Shown here one piece after another: positions 45,993 through 59,799 of a stretch of DNA of 64,000 nucleotides (position 1 is its first letter; the number at the start of each line of letters is the position of its first letter). Location of the stretch: positions 6,165,155 through 6,229,154 of the forward strand of contig CM034137.1 of NCBI GenBank assembly GCA_019914995.1. The letters are read 5' to 3'. Position numbers and translations under genes: made by a program. This DNA comes from Acanthochlamys bracteata (lineage: Eukaryota; Streptophyta; Magnoliopsida; Pandanales; Velloziaceae). Under the pieces are notes generated by a model. That model made no database searches. It worked only from the letters and a program-made list of their open reading frames with translations, and had not been told where the DNA came from.

Positions 45993-46431
45993 TTCATTTG
46001 TTCATGCTTTTGGTTTGTCTTTGTTTGACAAATTGTAATGCCTCTCATTCCCTACTTTTTTTCTCATAATTAGTTTTTACTTATTTTGGTTTACTTACTG
46101 ATGTTTTTCACTTTTTTGAAATTTATAAAATTTTGTTTTACCAGTCTTTAGTATTTTCTATACTTTATTTTATCAATTTGTACAACCATTTCTAGTATAT
46201 GTACTTTGTTTCAATATACTGGATTAGTTTTTTGTCTCTTTCATTAAGAATTGAAAGATTAGAATGAACTCCTAAGTATAGAGGAAGATGATTATTTTGA
46301 TAAAGAAAATACCATTTATATATCAGAGTTGGAGCTACAATGTATTAATGTCTTTCGAATACAATCAATTTCAAATAAAAGAACTTCTTAAGTTGGATTC
46401 TTTCATAGATGATACATAGACTTGTATTAGG

Positions 46432-46675
46432 GCGCGTTTGGAAGAGTGTTTTCCAAAAGTGCTTTTCAATCCAATTCAAATTTTTTAATAATCTTTTTAC
46501 AATATTTTACAGAATTTATTTAAAAATTTAAAAAATATAGAAAAAATTTTATATCGTAAGATCTTATTATTGATATTAGTTTTTAGGTCAAGAAATAAAA
46601 TCGTCTTTCAAAATAAGATAAGAATACTTTTTTTTAAAAAAACACTTTTTATATGCACTTTTAAATATTCCAGTA
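46432..46675. mobile_element. MITE, family M1
   Basis: Starts gggcgcgtttggaagag and ends gcacttttaaatattcc. The interior has acagaatttatttaaaaa, gtaagatcttatta and tttttaggtcaagaaa as in other M1 copies. Confidence 0.65.
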
Positions 46676-46679
46676 ATAT

Positions 46680-48018
46680 TCTTCTTACTATCTATGAAGC
46701 CAAGTTCATATAGTGAGTACTTTTCAAAGGAAAACACGGAAAGAGACAGTGAATAATAGTAATTAAATTCAAATAAATAACTTATTAAGTTAATTGTCTT
46801 CTTTCAAGGTGGTACATAGATTTGCACTATTTTCTTCCTTCTATCCATGGAGTCAATAATGCACTTAGAAGTTACAAATTAGGACAAATTAAATGGCTAT
46901 GTTTCAATCTCATATTATTTGAAATGTCTTTATAGGATCGAATTCTCATATTAAAATAAATGACAAATCACTAGGAGTTTAACATCTCCACATATAAGCA
47001 TATGTTTTTTTAGTACCCAACTAAGGTAAGACTATTAATAATTGTTGTTTGTTATACCAACCGAACTAGAGTCTAATCTATTCCAATCTAAAACGAGACA
47101 CTACCCTATCTACCAAGTTAGCTATCTGTGTTTTATATGAACACTATCTCTGACCTTTCCACTACTAATCTAAACTATATTTTTTTTTTTCATTTTTCAC
47201 TCCGGTACCATTCATAACACTTCCGCTACTAGTCCGAAGCTTCTTTATCCTTTTTTCTTAAATTAAATTGCATTGGATTGTATGCCATATACCGTTAGAC
47301 GGGATTATGCGGTGAATTTTAATTGTATGCCATCTCTACATTCCGCTCATGCCCAAGAGAGCTACTAGTTGTAGCAATACAAAGTTTGAAAGGGTTGTAG
47401 TTAGCACCGTTCAGCCTGGACCCAACCAGCCCTTCTCAGATTACGTCCATCTTGATCGAGTTTGAGAGGCCACAATACCTTTTACTTGTATATTACTGGT
47501 AAACAGGAAGACAACTTAATTGCTCTAGATTTGAAGGATAATAGTTGATTATAAATCGTGCAATTGGGTTAAAGCCTAAGCCAATCCGAATATAAATCAT
47601 CACCAAGTAGCTGCTACCATACTGAAACTATGGACTCAGAGTTGCCAGATGCTTCTTCAACCAGAAGTTTTGTTTTCTATTGAAGTGTACTCCTTATCTT
47701 ACATACATTACACCTAACAATTGCATCTTTCTCACAAAGATGAAGTAAAAGGGCAGGAGAATCATGACCTCAGGAAATATAAAAAAAAGCCAGTCAATCT
47801 ACAGAAACATTGGCGTCTCGAAGAACATGATCTATAGTGCACCACAGAAGTTGACAAGCATACCCCGCACAGATCAACAAAAAGCTTCAGAAAGCACCAT
47901 ATTATCTGGACTCATTTCAAGCACTCCGCGATGATCCAGGGTGATGAAGAAAAAGAAGTGCTGGTTTACGGCAGAAACTTGTCATCTATACAGAACAATC
48001 ACCAGCATGGTCACCAAA
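46680..48018. other. Intergenic and 3' flank of the AP180-like gene
   Basis: No gene is visible. Between about 47600 and 48219 base composition becomes less AT-rich, consistent with the 3' UTR of the minus-strand gene ending at 48220, but the poly(A) site cannot be fixed. Confidence 0.45.
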
Positions 48019-48108
48019 GTACTTTTCAGGTGGTACACCTACCACGCTGCCGAACAAATAGAAGTACTTTTCAGGCAGTACACCTACCACACTGCCAAAC
48101 AAATGGGA
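48019..48108. repeat. 45-bp tandem duplication in the AP180-like 3' region
   Basis: Two copies with period 45 (48019 and 48064), starting gtacttttcagg and sharing acacctaccac and tgccgaacaaat/tgccaaacaaat, with about five differences. It lies 110-200 bp past the stop codon. Confidence 0.8.
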
Positions 48109-48219
48109 GGAATACACAGCTATTGATCTACTTAATTGCCAACCATGTACACTATAATTAGACTTAAATCACAAATGTCAGACACAAAACTGTACTTTAA
48201 GCATACAAGAACATGGATG

Positions 48220-51200
48220 TTATATCAAACCAGTGGTCCCAAAAGGGTTCGAATGATGTTGAGGATTGTTTGCAGGCAATGCTCCGAATGCAGGATCTAT
48301 GAACGGATTTGGGGCAGCCCCCATCATCATGTGTGGCTGATAGACTGGAGGGCCAAAGGGATTTGGTGCCACCATCATGGACATCTGCTGCTGCTGTTGG
48401 GCCATTGCCGCCATTTGGACAGTAGCAGGACTAGCAATTTGGTTAGAACTGATGAATGGATCAGCGACTAGAAAGGGATTTGGTGGTGGTAATCCATAGG
48501 CTTGCTGTTTCTGCTGCTGTCTATATGCAGCTTCATCATACAAGCTGTCCAATGTAAGCTTGTCGAATCCTCCAGCCTAAAATATGATCAATCACAAGTT
48601 AGTTTCACAACTATAAGCAGGAAACAAGATATTGCAAAACTGTATAAGAGGATAGATAACAACAAAAACCAGTAAGAACGGTACTTACACAACAAAAGCA
48701 AGTAACACAGACATGTGGAAGAAAAGACATGGAGGCAGATAAAGATAAGAGATAAAAAATACCGCAAACAAAAAGTTGGCAAAGACAGAAGGTAGAGACT
48801 CTGCAAAGAATAATAAACTAAAAAAATGAAAAACTATTTTTGCAGTTCATTTTCCCACTTCTTTACCTGGACTAGATGAAAAAGGCAAACAGACTCGTTC
48901 AATAGGACACCAAATGAAAGCAGCTCAAGCTTTGAGAAAATCCAAAAAAGAATAATGAAAAAAAAGAGAAAACAAGACACTCATCAAAGGAGACAGTTGC
49001 ACAAGTTCTGTTTAACTGGCTACATTCAATTAACACAACGTTTATCTTGTGCCTACAATTAAGCTGCAATTTTCTGTTTAACTAGAATAAAAATTCAGTC
49101 AATACAAATTTTTTCTCTCTAGTCTACTGTGCAAAATAACACATTTTGACATGCAATAAAGTGCAAGTAGAAAATAATTATAGTAAACAAATAGCAAAGA
49201 AACCTTAATGGAATGTGCAGTATCAGTATGGGACAAAACTTCGCAAGTATTGGTTTTTTAAAGAAGAATGTGCTAACCAGCTGACTGTCAACTGTAGTTG
49301 TACTAGTGCTACTACTCGGAGCAGTCACAAGGGCAAGTTCCCATCCTGTAGGATCAAATGGCTTCTCTTGAGATTCACCAGTATTGTTGGAAGCTGATGG
49401 TCCTGTTTAATATTTAGAATGGTAAAATGATATACTTACATGCTTACTCTGACCAACAGTTCCAAAGGGCGCAGGCCAAATACTGAACAGGAAATGTTTA
49501 CAAAGAAAACATACCAGAAGGTACTATTGCAAGAGCCAACGCATTGCTTTCCTCTAATGCTGATGCATCAGCACTAAGATCGTTCAATCCCTGTACATAA
49601 GAAAAGGATTAGCAGGGTTACACTACGTTGAATGACAAAGAGTCAACTTACCAATAGATCTCCAGTATTAATGTGGGAAGGTTGAGTTGAAGGTTGAGTT
49701 GCAACTTCATTGAAATTGTCAAGTTTCAGTTCATCAGCAGGTGGTTTTCCATTTTCAATCTCAGGTTCTTTTTCATCCTCATTATTGTTTGAAGCTTCCT
49801 CTGGTTTGTATGTCAAAAGAAGTCTCTCTGGAAATTCCTGGAAGTCCAGAACCAGAGCTTCATTATTGGCAGTCCAGCAGATATCAGCAACTTTTAGTGA
49901 ATTTGAAAACTTGCTTTTGATTAGGAAATAAAATTTCAATCAAAATCCACCACGAAGCGCACTCTTCAAGAATGCTCACTTCTGACAGCAAAACAGAACG
50001 CTAAAGAAGTTGCTTACAAAAGATTTAGTGTTCGGTGAACTATTTGAAGAGTCTAAATGCCTTCTACAACTTAACATTTTTCATGTTTCTAATAGATACA
50101 GTTATAAACAGGAATCATTCTAGAGATGGCCAGCAACTTGGTGGTTTCACCAACCAACATTTCATCCCCAAGTTCACTACTACCGACATAGTGAAGTAAT
50201 AAGAAATTTCATCACAGACATACCAGCATTCTGCTGTATGCTCATCTCCTGCACTCTACAATGCAGTTGATAAGAAATAAAACAATTCTGATATAGACTA
50301 CTAAGGAAAAAAAAAGAAAAGCTAATATATAACAGAATGCAAAACATCCATAGAGCTTGACATTTAGTAAAGCCAATACAGTAATCAATTTGGCCTCACA
50401 TCCAGATGAACTTCCACAGTTGACAGGTTAAGGTTGATATGAAAGTTGACAAACTTAGATCATGGCTGCAAGCAACTCAGCTAGACATACGGACCTATGT
50501 TGTAAACTTGTAATTTGGATTGAACACCATATCGATAAATCTTAACAAAAATCAATGAGCAGCAGAATCTGGATTTACCTCATTCATACTTCTTAAATGG
50601 TGGTAAAGTTTCTTAGACAATATCAGCCAAAACATTTGTAAGCGTCTATATGTCAAATCAAAGCGATCGTAAATACCAAAGGTGAACATTCATTTTATGC
50701 TAGCAGCCAATGTTCTAGAATCTTCTATACTAAAAGGTGGTTGACACTCAATTCATGTTGCAAGTCAAACTACAGCAGTTAAAAGCTAAACTAATCACCT
50801 GACATCCTTATATTAATCAAAGTAGATTTAACTAATAACTTCTTGCTAATGATGCTCTCAACTACTCTAATTTTTACATATGAAGACGCACCTACGTTTT
50901 GTCTGTTATAGCATCAAAAAATAAAACTGGATTTATGGCAGTACCAAGAAATGTCTACGACAGCACTAGGAAAATGGAAGCTGCATATGTCAGATGGAAA
51001 TTAATATATCAGATGCTGCACAAAAGTGACTGCATAACCATTGTCTCGAGAAAGATAGATTGAAATACAGACCATTGCCTGTATTGGAACAGCAACAATT
51101 CTTGGAGCCTCTCGTACATAATCCTCCATTGTTGACAAAAAAGATCTTGGGGGCTGAATATAAAGTCAAAACCATGTTCCATATGTAAGATCACTGCCAA

Positions 51201-54200
51201 CTAATATTAATTCCACCTCAAAAGAACACTAGATAATTACCTCCCTCAGATTTGGAAATTGAAAATTTCTAGCAAGCTCTAATCCTCGACATGTCTCATA
51301 AAAATCAGAAAGGCTTCCGGCCTGCTCAAAAAAGGTCAAAGTCAACTGTTTCAGAGTGCTGCTCATAATTTCTAATGGCAAATACAGTTTGGCTAGTGTA
51401 CATACCTGTTGACCAGCGATTCTGTAGATATCCAGGGCTTTGGTTGCTTCATGCCTTGCCATCTCAAAGAACTGTAGATAGAAGGAAAAGCATTAAAGTT
51501 GGCAATAGCTAAAGCACTACAGAAAAGCAACTACATAATCTATTATACCTTATCAACAAGGTTGATAATTCCATCATTAATAGCACAATAAATCTTAAAG
51601 CTTTCCTTTAATACCTGTTGCATACCAGTGATAATGTGAGCATTTACACAATGGAAACGAATTGCCTTTTCATAAGAAGACCGATCAAACAAATATTGCT
51701 CCGTGCTTGTATTTAAATGAATTTATGACAGTTATAGGAAGCCAAAAATAGGATGCATATTTCTGCAGAGTTAAAGAAGATGGAAGGATAGTGAAAGATG
51801 CACAAAAATTTTAACACAACAAACAATCCAACTTTTTAACCTGCAAGTTGCAAGAAAAAGGCAAAGCTAGTAAGAGGCGTCTCAACAAATCACTTAGATA
51901 GTCAGTTACTAAGCTATATGAGAAATGTTTAGATGAAAACACATTTAATCCCAAATTGGGACCACAGACACTGAACATCAGTAAGGAGAAAATATTGGGA
52001 AAACAAGATACTACATTTCCGGAAAGAAAAAAAAAAAGTGCTTGCTCATCAAAAAGCACTAAAGCAGGATTTGCTGCACATATTTTCGCTAATCACCAAC
52101 AGCAAGGGATGACTAAGGCAAGATAGATTTCCTACATGACATCCAGACAACTCGACAAGCAAGTTTCCATGAATAAAGAGGTATTTTGGAGATATGAAGT
52201 GTCACTCATAACACATGAAACAGGGCTCACCAAGGCAAGGGCATACTGTATGACATAATTGGCAACGGCAGATCCTTCTGGCTGCAAAATTAAACATAAA
52301 AAGTGTCAACATATCCTTATAACAAGCAATTATCAACACTATGAAGACTAGCTAAGCATAAATTACTTAAGAGTTGCATAGATCTACCCGGCAGCCAAAA
52401 AGGCGACGTAACAGTTGTTGTAAGGCAGGCAATTGCTCTAGTAGTTGTTCAGAATCCAATTCCCTGGTTCTACTATGGCCCTATAAACAGTGTCCAAGCT
52501 AGTGAGCTGCACAGGTTGCTCATGCCGGAAACATACTGAAACAGATTATTGAATTTTACAATCTGAAGAACGTCAGTGTAAAGTTCAAACCTTTTCAACG
52601 CCTTCTGGGGGTCTTATCAAACGCTCTGCTTCAACATCATACTTCAAAATCCTAAAGCACTCCAGCCTTTCTTCTAAAAATAAAGCATATGTCCGAACCC
52701 ATGCAGAACAATCCCAAGCTGTTGGCACAAAATAACGTAAAATATAGTGAACTAGTTTGAACTAACTGACAGGAGGTGAAACGATAATAGAAAAGCTAGA
52801 AATTTTGGAGAAGCACCAACTACCTATAGGACTTGAGTCATCCTTGAAATTTGATAACTGAAGTATGTGTGCACGCTGCGAATAATTGAGAAACTCCTCA
52901 CGGAATGTAGGATCACCCTCCCTAAGCAACCTATGGATTACTATAAGTGTCTTCAAAGCCACCTGTAGAATTGCATCAAAATGACATTTCTAAGAATCAA
53001 GAAGAGGAAAAATATCAGAAGAATGAAATATCTAGAATTACCATCAAACAAAAGAAAAAGAAAAAGCAAAAGAAAAGAAGAAGAAGAAGAAAACTCAAAA
53101 AAGTGCCCCTATAGCGGTCAGGTACAAAGGAAATTAAGTGTGCTCTGCATCAAACTTCTATAGCTCCTATGTCAGCATATGTAACCTTAAACTTTTCGTA
53201 ACACCGAAGCAAGCATGAACTTCAACATTATCATTACCACAACAATTCAAGATTTTATCCAACCCTTTTAAGCCTTAATATATGTGTGTGTATTAAAATA
53301 AAACTATAAACAAAAATGGCAGCAAAAGCGAAGTAGAAAAACAAAATAAGCTAAATAAAGGCATCATAAACGTTAAAAAAGCGATTCATACAACAAACAT
53401 AGCAAAAGCTAAAGTCGACATCACATAGTTCAGATTTTGTTAACCCTACTGCTTTTACTATCGATAGCCAAAGTCAACATCACATCTTCGGTTTCCATTG
53501 ACTGTGTACTCTGTAAACAGATATTATCTCTGTTGGGGTTAGTTTGCTCTCGTTACATGGCACAGTGATCAAGTATTGTTTAAGAGTTCAGTGTATTAAA
53601 AAAATCGTTAAGTTTGAAAAGTAAAATGTAGCCTTTTAGAAGTTCGTATGGAATAACTTAAGTTCAAACTAGATGTGCATTAGCATATCCAAACAATTGA
53701 AAGGCATTCTTTAGTATCTGAACTGGTTTGCGACATATTTTTGCGATAGGACAAACTCATAACTACACATTTTTTTGGTATCTCCCATTCTCTACTTCCC
53801 ATTCCTATCCAGTAAGCATATGTGACTCAACAGTGTGCATCACAGATGGTAATCACCAATATCACTCTTAATAAAGGAGGTTAGAAGCTAAAACAAACTA
53901 AAGAGGAAGAATCACTCAATTACAAAGTCAACTGGCAACACTAAACACAATATTCTCATTAAGAAGACCACACTGAGTTCAAAAGCCAAAACTAATCCAA
54001 GCCAGACTCAAAACCAAAACAGGTAGGATGAGCACATGCTTGTACTAAGCAGTATTTTCATGCTTAGTACAATCAACAGCAACTCACAGTTGAAAACTGC
54101 AACTTGTTAGGGAAATAGTTATTAACTCAAAAACTATATCAAGGGGGAAAGTATTTCAATTCCTAATGTTGAAATAAGAGCTGATTCTCTGTTTTATGAA

Positions 54201-55857
54201 GCAAAACCAATATACAGCCTAAGCTTGACGATGCTCATCTAGTAAAGACTTATGAATACTGAAATGCATTCCTGCTTTATGCTTATGATTTGTCGGACAG
54301 TACTAAAGGGACCAAATGAGAAATCTTCACTCAAGCTACTGTACCAGATTTGCTCCACTTAGGTATAAGAGAATTCAAATTTTTATAATAGCGAACTAAC
54401 TTGGTATCAATTTAGGGAATATCCAAATTTGAAGCATTTTTGCACATTAATTTCCTTGTCAAAACACAGCATCCTAATCCTGCCTTGAAAATCTGTCATT
54501 ATACAAGAAAATAGTTTCTGCAAAAGATGTCCACTCGAGTGTGATACAACTATTTTCCACCTTCTGTATCCTAATCCTATATTAAGTCCTCACACAACTT
54601 TTCTTGTGGTGTTATAGAGTTTACAACTAGACAACAAGGTTTTCAAAGAAAAAGGCAATATTAAATCCTGCACACGTTATTGGAAATATAGCATATGCAA
54701 TAGATACCAGAGTTCTTAGAAGTTTCACATGAAATCACAACTGGTGTCAAGTAAATGATGCATAACATAAATTTTTAACAGTGTTGAAATTTTACGCCAA
54801 AACCACAAAGACAATTCATATATTGGTGCACTTCAGAATAAAATTTGAACATTCACAAGCACATCAAGAACCATAACTAATTTTTTGATAGTACAGTATG
54901 TCAAATAACGACAACTGTGAATTGACAAGAACATACACTCTGATAGTAATACAACAGCAAGTTCTCCACTGAGTGGACTTTGCGTGATCCTATCCCACCA
55001 AATTAGAGATGCATAAAAACCAATCAAGCACCAAATCCCTTTATTCAAGAAAGCAATAACGAAAATAATCATGCGATAAAGATAATATTGGAGCTAACCT
55101 GAATACTATTCACGAAGACATATACAACAAGAATTAAGCCTTATCTCACTGGCAATATAACTCCAAAAATGCATACATACAGCTTCTAACCATGGCAACA
55201 AAACTAGTATCAGTTCACCAAACTCTTAACTGAAGTCTCCAGACTGCCTTCTATCAAATACTGCTAGCAGCAGAACTAAAACAATAAATAGTTCAAAAGG
55301 TGGGGCGGAAGATTTGGTAAGGTGCAAGGGACTTACTATCCAGTTGCGTGTCTTCGCAAGTCTTCTGGAGAGAGAATGTATACAGTACGCGATATCTGCT
55401 CGTGGGCGTGAAATTGAAGTCGCAGCCAAGATCTCTGCGAAGAATGAGAGCAGCGAAATCAGCCAAACAACAGAACCTTTTATCAAACACAAGACACAGA
55501 ATTAGCAAGAGATAAAGAAATTGATTGGGTATCGGACGCATACTCCTGAGGTGTCGTTCTTTCGGCGGTCGCTCGACATGGTTCGTTGCCTTAACGATTG
55601 CGATATCCAAATCCTGAATCAAATCAAACATAAAATCAGAAATCGAAGGAGAGAACGGAGAGATCGGGATTAGGGAGAAATATAACGCTAATCTAATCTA
55701 ATATAATCCATTTCTAATAATAGCAAACGAAATGCAAAAAAAGAAAAAAGAAAAAATGAGGGAAGACCTTGAAGTCACTGTTGAGATTAGCGAGACCGAC
55801 GGTGGTAGTGTCTTTGATAGCGCCGTAAGCCTTGCGCCAGCTCTGAAGAGTCGCCAT
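48220..55857 (-). CDS. ANTH-domain clathrin assembly protein (AP180/CALM-type), 15 coding exons
   Basis: Coding exons on minus: 55768-55857, 55544-55613, 55337-55434, 52824-52962, 52591-52718, 52388-52480, 52231-52281, 51549-51614, 51406-51471, 51241-51321, 51073-51153, 49652-49837, 49515-49590, 49278-49402, 48220-48576. All junctions are GT...AG with matching phases, giving 568 residues, near Arabidopsis relatives. The ANTH domain starts [16 protein letters not shown]. The PI(4,5)P2-binding pattern K-x9-K-x-R-H is intact (K38, K48, R50, H51). The C-terminal tail has DLL-type clathrin-binding words (GDLLGLNDL) and repeated NPF and DPF motifs ([35 protein letters not shown]) that recruit EH-domain and adaptor proteins. 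It links membrane to clathrin in endocytosis at the plasma membrane or TGN. All parts look functional. Confidence 0.95.
52963..55336 (-). other. Intron 3 of the AP180-like gene (2.4 kb)
   Basis: Between coding exons 3 and 4. Donor GTAAGT (minus) at 55336, acceptor CTACAG before 52962. AT-rich, with a purine-rich simple stretch at about 53060-53095 (aagaagaagaagaa). No inserted gene seen. Confidence 0.8.
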
Positions 55858-56104
55858 GCCGTCGTGACGCGCACGATCTTCTCCGCCTCCGAAGGGAACG
55901 CGAACGCGATCTAAGAAGAAGTAAATTTTCTCGATCCAGAGAGATTCGTGTCGGTTGCAAGACGCCTTTCGGCTTCTTCTCCTTGCGCTTTAACTAAATT
56001 TTTGGGTATCAGTCGCACGGCTGGCCACGACCGAGACAACAACGACAGTCTTCAAAGTTGGCTTGCTGTCTTTATTTACTTCTTTATTATTATCAGCATT
56101 AGTT

Positions 56105-56345
56105 TTCGGTGCCTCTTGTTATCACTTTAAAATAAATTTTTTAATAAGAAATATTTTAATTTCTGAATGAACTTTATTATTTTATCTTAATAAATAATAG
56201 TAATAAAATTTCATAACGTCTAATTTTTTCAGACATTCTAAATTTTTAAAATTCTGTCTTTTAAAAATATTTATAGAAAATATATAATTAAAAATTACAA
56301 TAATTAAAATTATAAGTAATTTCAAACAGTATCTATTTTTCTTAA
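56105..56345. mobile_element. Possible reversed M1-like MITE
   Basis: Read on minus it has tgtttgaaa, tttctataaatattttt and an AT-rich body like the M1 copies, but it is diverged and the ends are not crisp. Confidence 0.3.
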
Positions 56346-56939
56346 TTATAAAAATAATTATATTATATTTTTAAAATAAACACATGATCAAAATGAGTAC
56401 GGGATCTAACTAAACTCGAAAAATAATATCCAAATTAGAGTAATAAATCTTTTAAATCTTGGGAGAGCTTATAACAAATACATGAAAATGCATTCACTAT
56501 TTTATATCCATATTAAATTTCGAGTTAATCGAAGAACAATTGCATGAGAAGATTTCTTCTAAAGCGCATTAAATCTAGCATTCATAAAGAAGAGCTACTT
56601 TAAAACACGATAACACATCACGTATCATACATGCGCAATTATTCAAAAAATATAGGAGATACGGTCAACTTGAATGAGCTTAATTTAGCACTATAAAGTG
56701 AAATAGACTCAGTTAGAGTTGTTTTGGAACCTTATACAAAAAATTTTAAAAACTAACGAGCTTATGTACAAAATTATAACATAAGGACCTCTATGCTACA
56801 AAGATCAATGGTTAAAAATTTCAAAGCAGAGCAAAAGGGCTTCAAATGCAATTTTGTGATGTAATGGATTACAAATTGCCTAACATGGAGTAATATGGAC
56901 TTGGTTCTACATTAACTAATTATTTTGGTAGAGAGATAC

Positions 56940-57250
56940 AATCCAACACACTTCATTATATATATTACATAGTAGCATATACTATATAGCAAGATGATGT
57001 AGCTGAACGTTTTAATTGGACTCTTACTAAACATATAAGATTTATACTCAAATTCTGAACTTTTACATATCTTTTTGATAGAAGTCGATAAGATAACTAA
57101 TTATGTCATTAATAGGGAGCCATCATCAATACTCGGCCTCAAGACATCAATGTCTTGAAGACTTCAGAGACATGATTTCTTCTAGACAGAAAAACTTCAA
57201 GTGCCCCTAAAGTGATCATCTATAAATGACATTGAGTATTTGGATCTTCT
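56940..57250 (+). pseudogene. Copia integrase fossil
   Basis: In shifting plus frames I read QDDVAERFNWTLTKHIRF and then YVINREPSS-like and GLKTSM-like words, matching the end of the copia integrase core (the usual NGVAER motif). Multiple stops. No LTRs recognised around it. Confidence 0.45.
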
Positions 57251-59790
57251 AATGACAACACTTGTAATCCTATATTTTTTTATGTAACAAATTTACAATG
57301 CATTATACTTAACTATAGTCCTCCAAGTTTAATTTGTGTTACTTTTTAATAATGCAATCCTTACATAAATATAGCTTCACTTTTCTCAATCTTAAAAGGA
57401 GTCGCCGGTCACATAAGATCTTTAAATTCGACACGCTTTCTTTTTTTGACTGCCCAATACTACTTATATCTAACAACTGATCGACTTATAATCACAATAA
57501 ATTTATACCAATCTTCTCTGTATTCAAGTAAACATGTATGTCCTTGATGGACTGGACTTCATACATCAACTATAGGTGAGTATGCTAGCACAAATCATCC
57601 ATATATTCTAAAGATAGTTTATTCTCAATTAGTCAAAACTATGGGTGTATTTCTTTATTTTGATAAATCAATCCATCAGTAGCTTGTAGTTGCACTCATC
57701 TAACTCCAGAAAGGGAAAGATCAAGCGAACAGTGTAAGAAATCCTCGAATAGGAGATTATTCTCTCAAGTTTTTATGTCTTGTCTTTTCATGTTTTGTTA
57801 GAAAAAATGAAATATATGCGAAGATTTTGTGTAGTTATCGAATACTCAATCAACAAATTATTTGATTAGCTCCTAACTAATGCTTGAAACACATGCATGA
57901 AAAAAAGTCGTGATTATAATATTATTGTTAGCAATTTCTAATTTTTTTTTGTAATTCACAATGAAACAAATGCATTAAGGACAAATTTTGGAGTTGTCTT
58001 ATCTTAAAATCAGCATCCAATAGTTTATTTTGGTAAAACTACTATAAGTACCGCATAGCAAAATTGACATACAAAAAGAAGCTCATGGTCTTAATCTTGG
58101 CAGTTCAACTATAGTTGTATAGTTTCATGTATAATAATTAAGCTATCTTTTACAAAATATTTATCTAGAAAATCAAGAAAATTTAAAGTTTTAAAGAAAA
58201 TGATATTTGCCAAGATTGTATATGTAATATTGCATCACATCTTATTTCTTACTAGTTATGTGGCACCACTGATATGTACCAAATATTTCTTTATTATTGT
58301 TACAACTTGTCTTTCTTAATTATTACTCAAATTGTTTATTTGTTATTATACTCTCTGGTTATGTCAATTAACTAATTTAACATAAGAAAGACTATGTGGT
58401 CAAAAATTTAGGACAAGTTTCTAAATCAAGTACAAATCTTTTGATCTTGGTTGCTCTAATTTGCGTAAAAAAAAATCTACTTTTTTATTTTCTATTAAAT
58501 CCACTCACTCTGTTTTATTACTTTATTATTTATTACTAATAAAATATACGACCGAATGAAATGCTGCTCAACTATTTTTTTGTATCAAATAAAATTTGAT
58601 TATAAATTATTATCACTTACCTCTTTGAAATTTCAATGTAAGGATAGATTTATATAGAGAAATGTTTAAGTCAAAGGTTTATGTATAGATATATGGACAA
58701 ATACAGAACTATTAACATATCTGTGAAAATATTATAATCATTAAAATAGGATTGAAATATTCATTGATAATAATAATTTTCCTTATTAGTTTATGAAAAT
58801 TCTCTCAAGTTAAATAATAAGAAACTACCACAAGTACTTCATCTAAATAAGTAGCATTAATGAAGTAGATCTTTAAGTATAATATTGTTTTTTAAAATTT
58901 AAAGAACAATACATTTATAAAACGGCCAATCAAACAATTAGAAGAAAAATAAAAAATACTTAAATGAAACAAATAATGTTATATGAGAAGAATTAAAATG
59001 AAAAAATCGAAAGAATGAATTGATAATTCATATCATTATCAAAAAATATGTAGACAGAACATTGAAAAAAATAAGCTTTGACAATTATGTAGCAAACCGG
59101 AAAAACTTTAGATATTTGTGCTATATAAAATTAATCTTTAGTTAAAAACAATAATGAAATTGGCACGATTCAAACTCAATTTCGATTGAGTATATGAATA
59201 TTAGAATCTTATTGTCTTTAAAGAGATGATGATTGCTTCATGTATTATGAGATGTTTATGTGTGATTAAATAGAATTTACCAAATTTGTAATTTAAACAA
59301 ATGAATATACTAAATTGATAGATAATAAATAATAGCAGCAAAAAATGCATTTGGTGTTCGTTTCTCAAAAAGACATCCACCAAAATACGAATATTAGATA
59401 AAAGAGTAAAAATAAGGCATATATAACTATTCATCAAATATAAAAGTAATATAAATAGTAGCGAGAGAGAGATTACATGACTTAGAGAATTTGTAGATGA
59501 ATAATTTGGAAATAAAATTTTCATAAAAATTTTGTAATATTTTTAACTTCGTTCTGTTGTAAGAACTAGTCCTTTTAGCGTATGCAACACATGCGTGGAT
59601 TAGTTACAATGCTTGATAATACATATATCACTTTTTCGTAGAAACATCTATAATAAATTTAATTACTTTTGATTTTAACTTGTTATGAAATATAATTGAA
59701 ATTGAAACTATTTAATAAATTAACGTTTGTTGTTTTTTGTTCCAAGGTATAGATTAAATAATTATTACAATCAATACTTATCTCGTTATT
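57250..59790. other. AT-rich intergenic region
   Basis: No gene recognised. It may contain the rest of a decayed copia element (continuing from 56940). Open frames such as 59201-59524 (minus) are hydrophobic low-complexity translations of AT-rich DNA. Confidence 0.4.
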
Positions 59791-59799
59791 CCTCTCCTA

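Noticed and set aside
59201..59524. 107-codon hydrophobic minus-strand frame
   Set aside because: AT-rich low-complexity translation without a start context or homologous motif.
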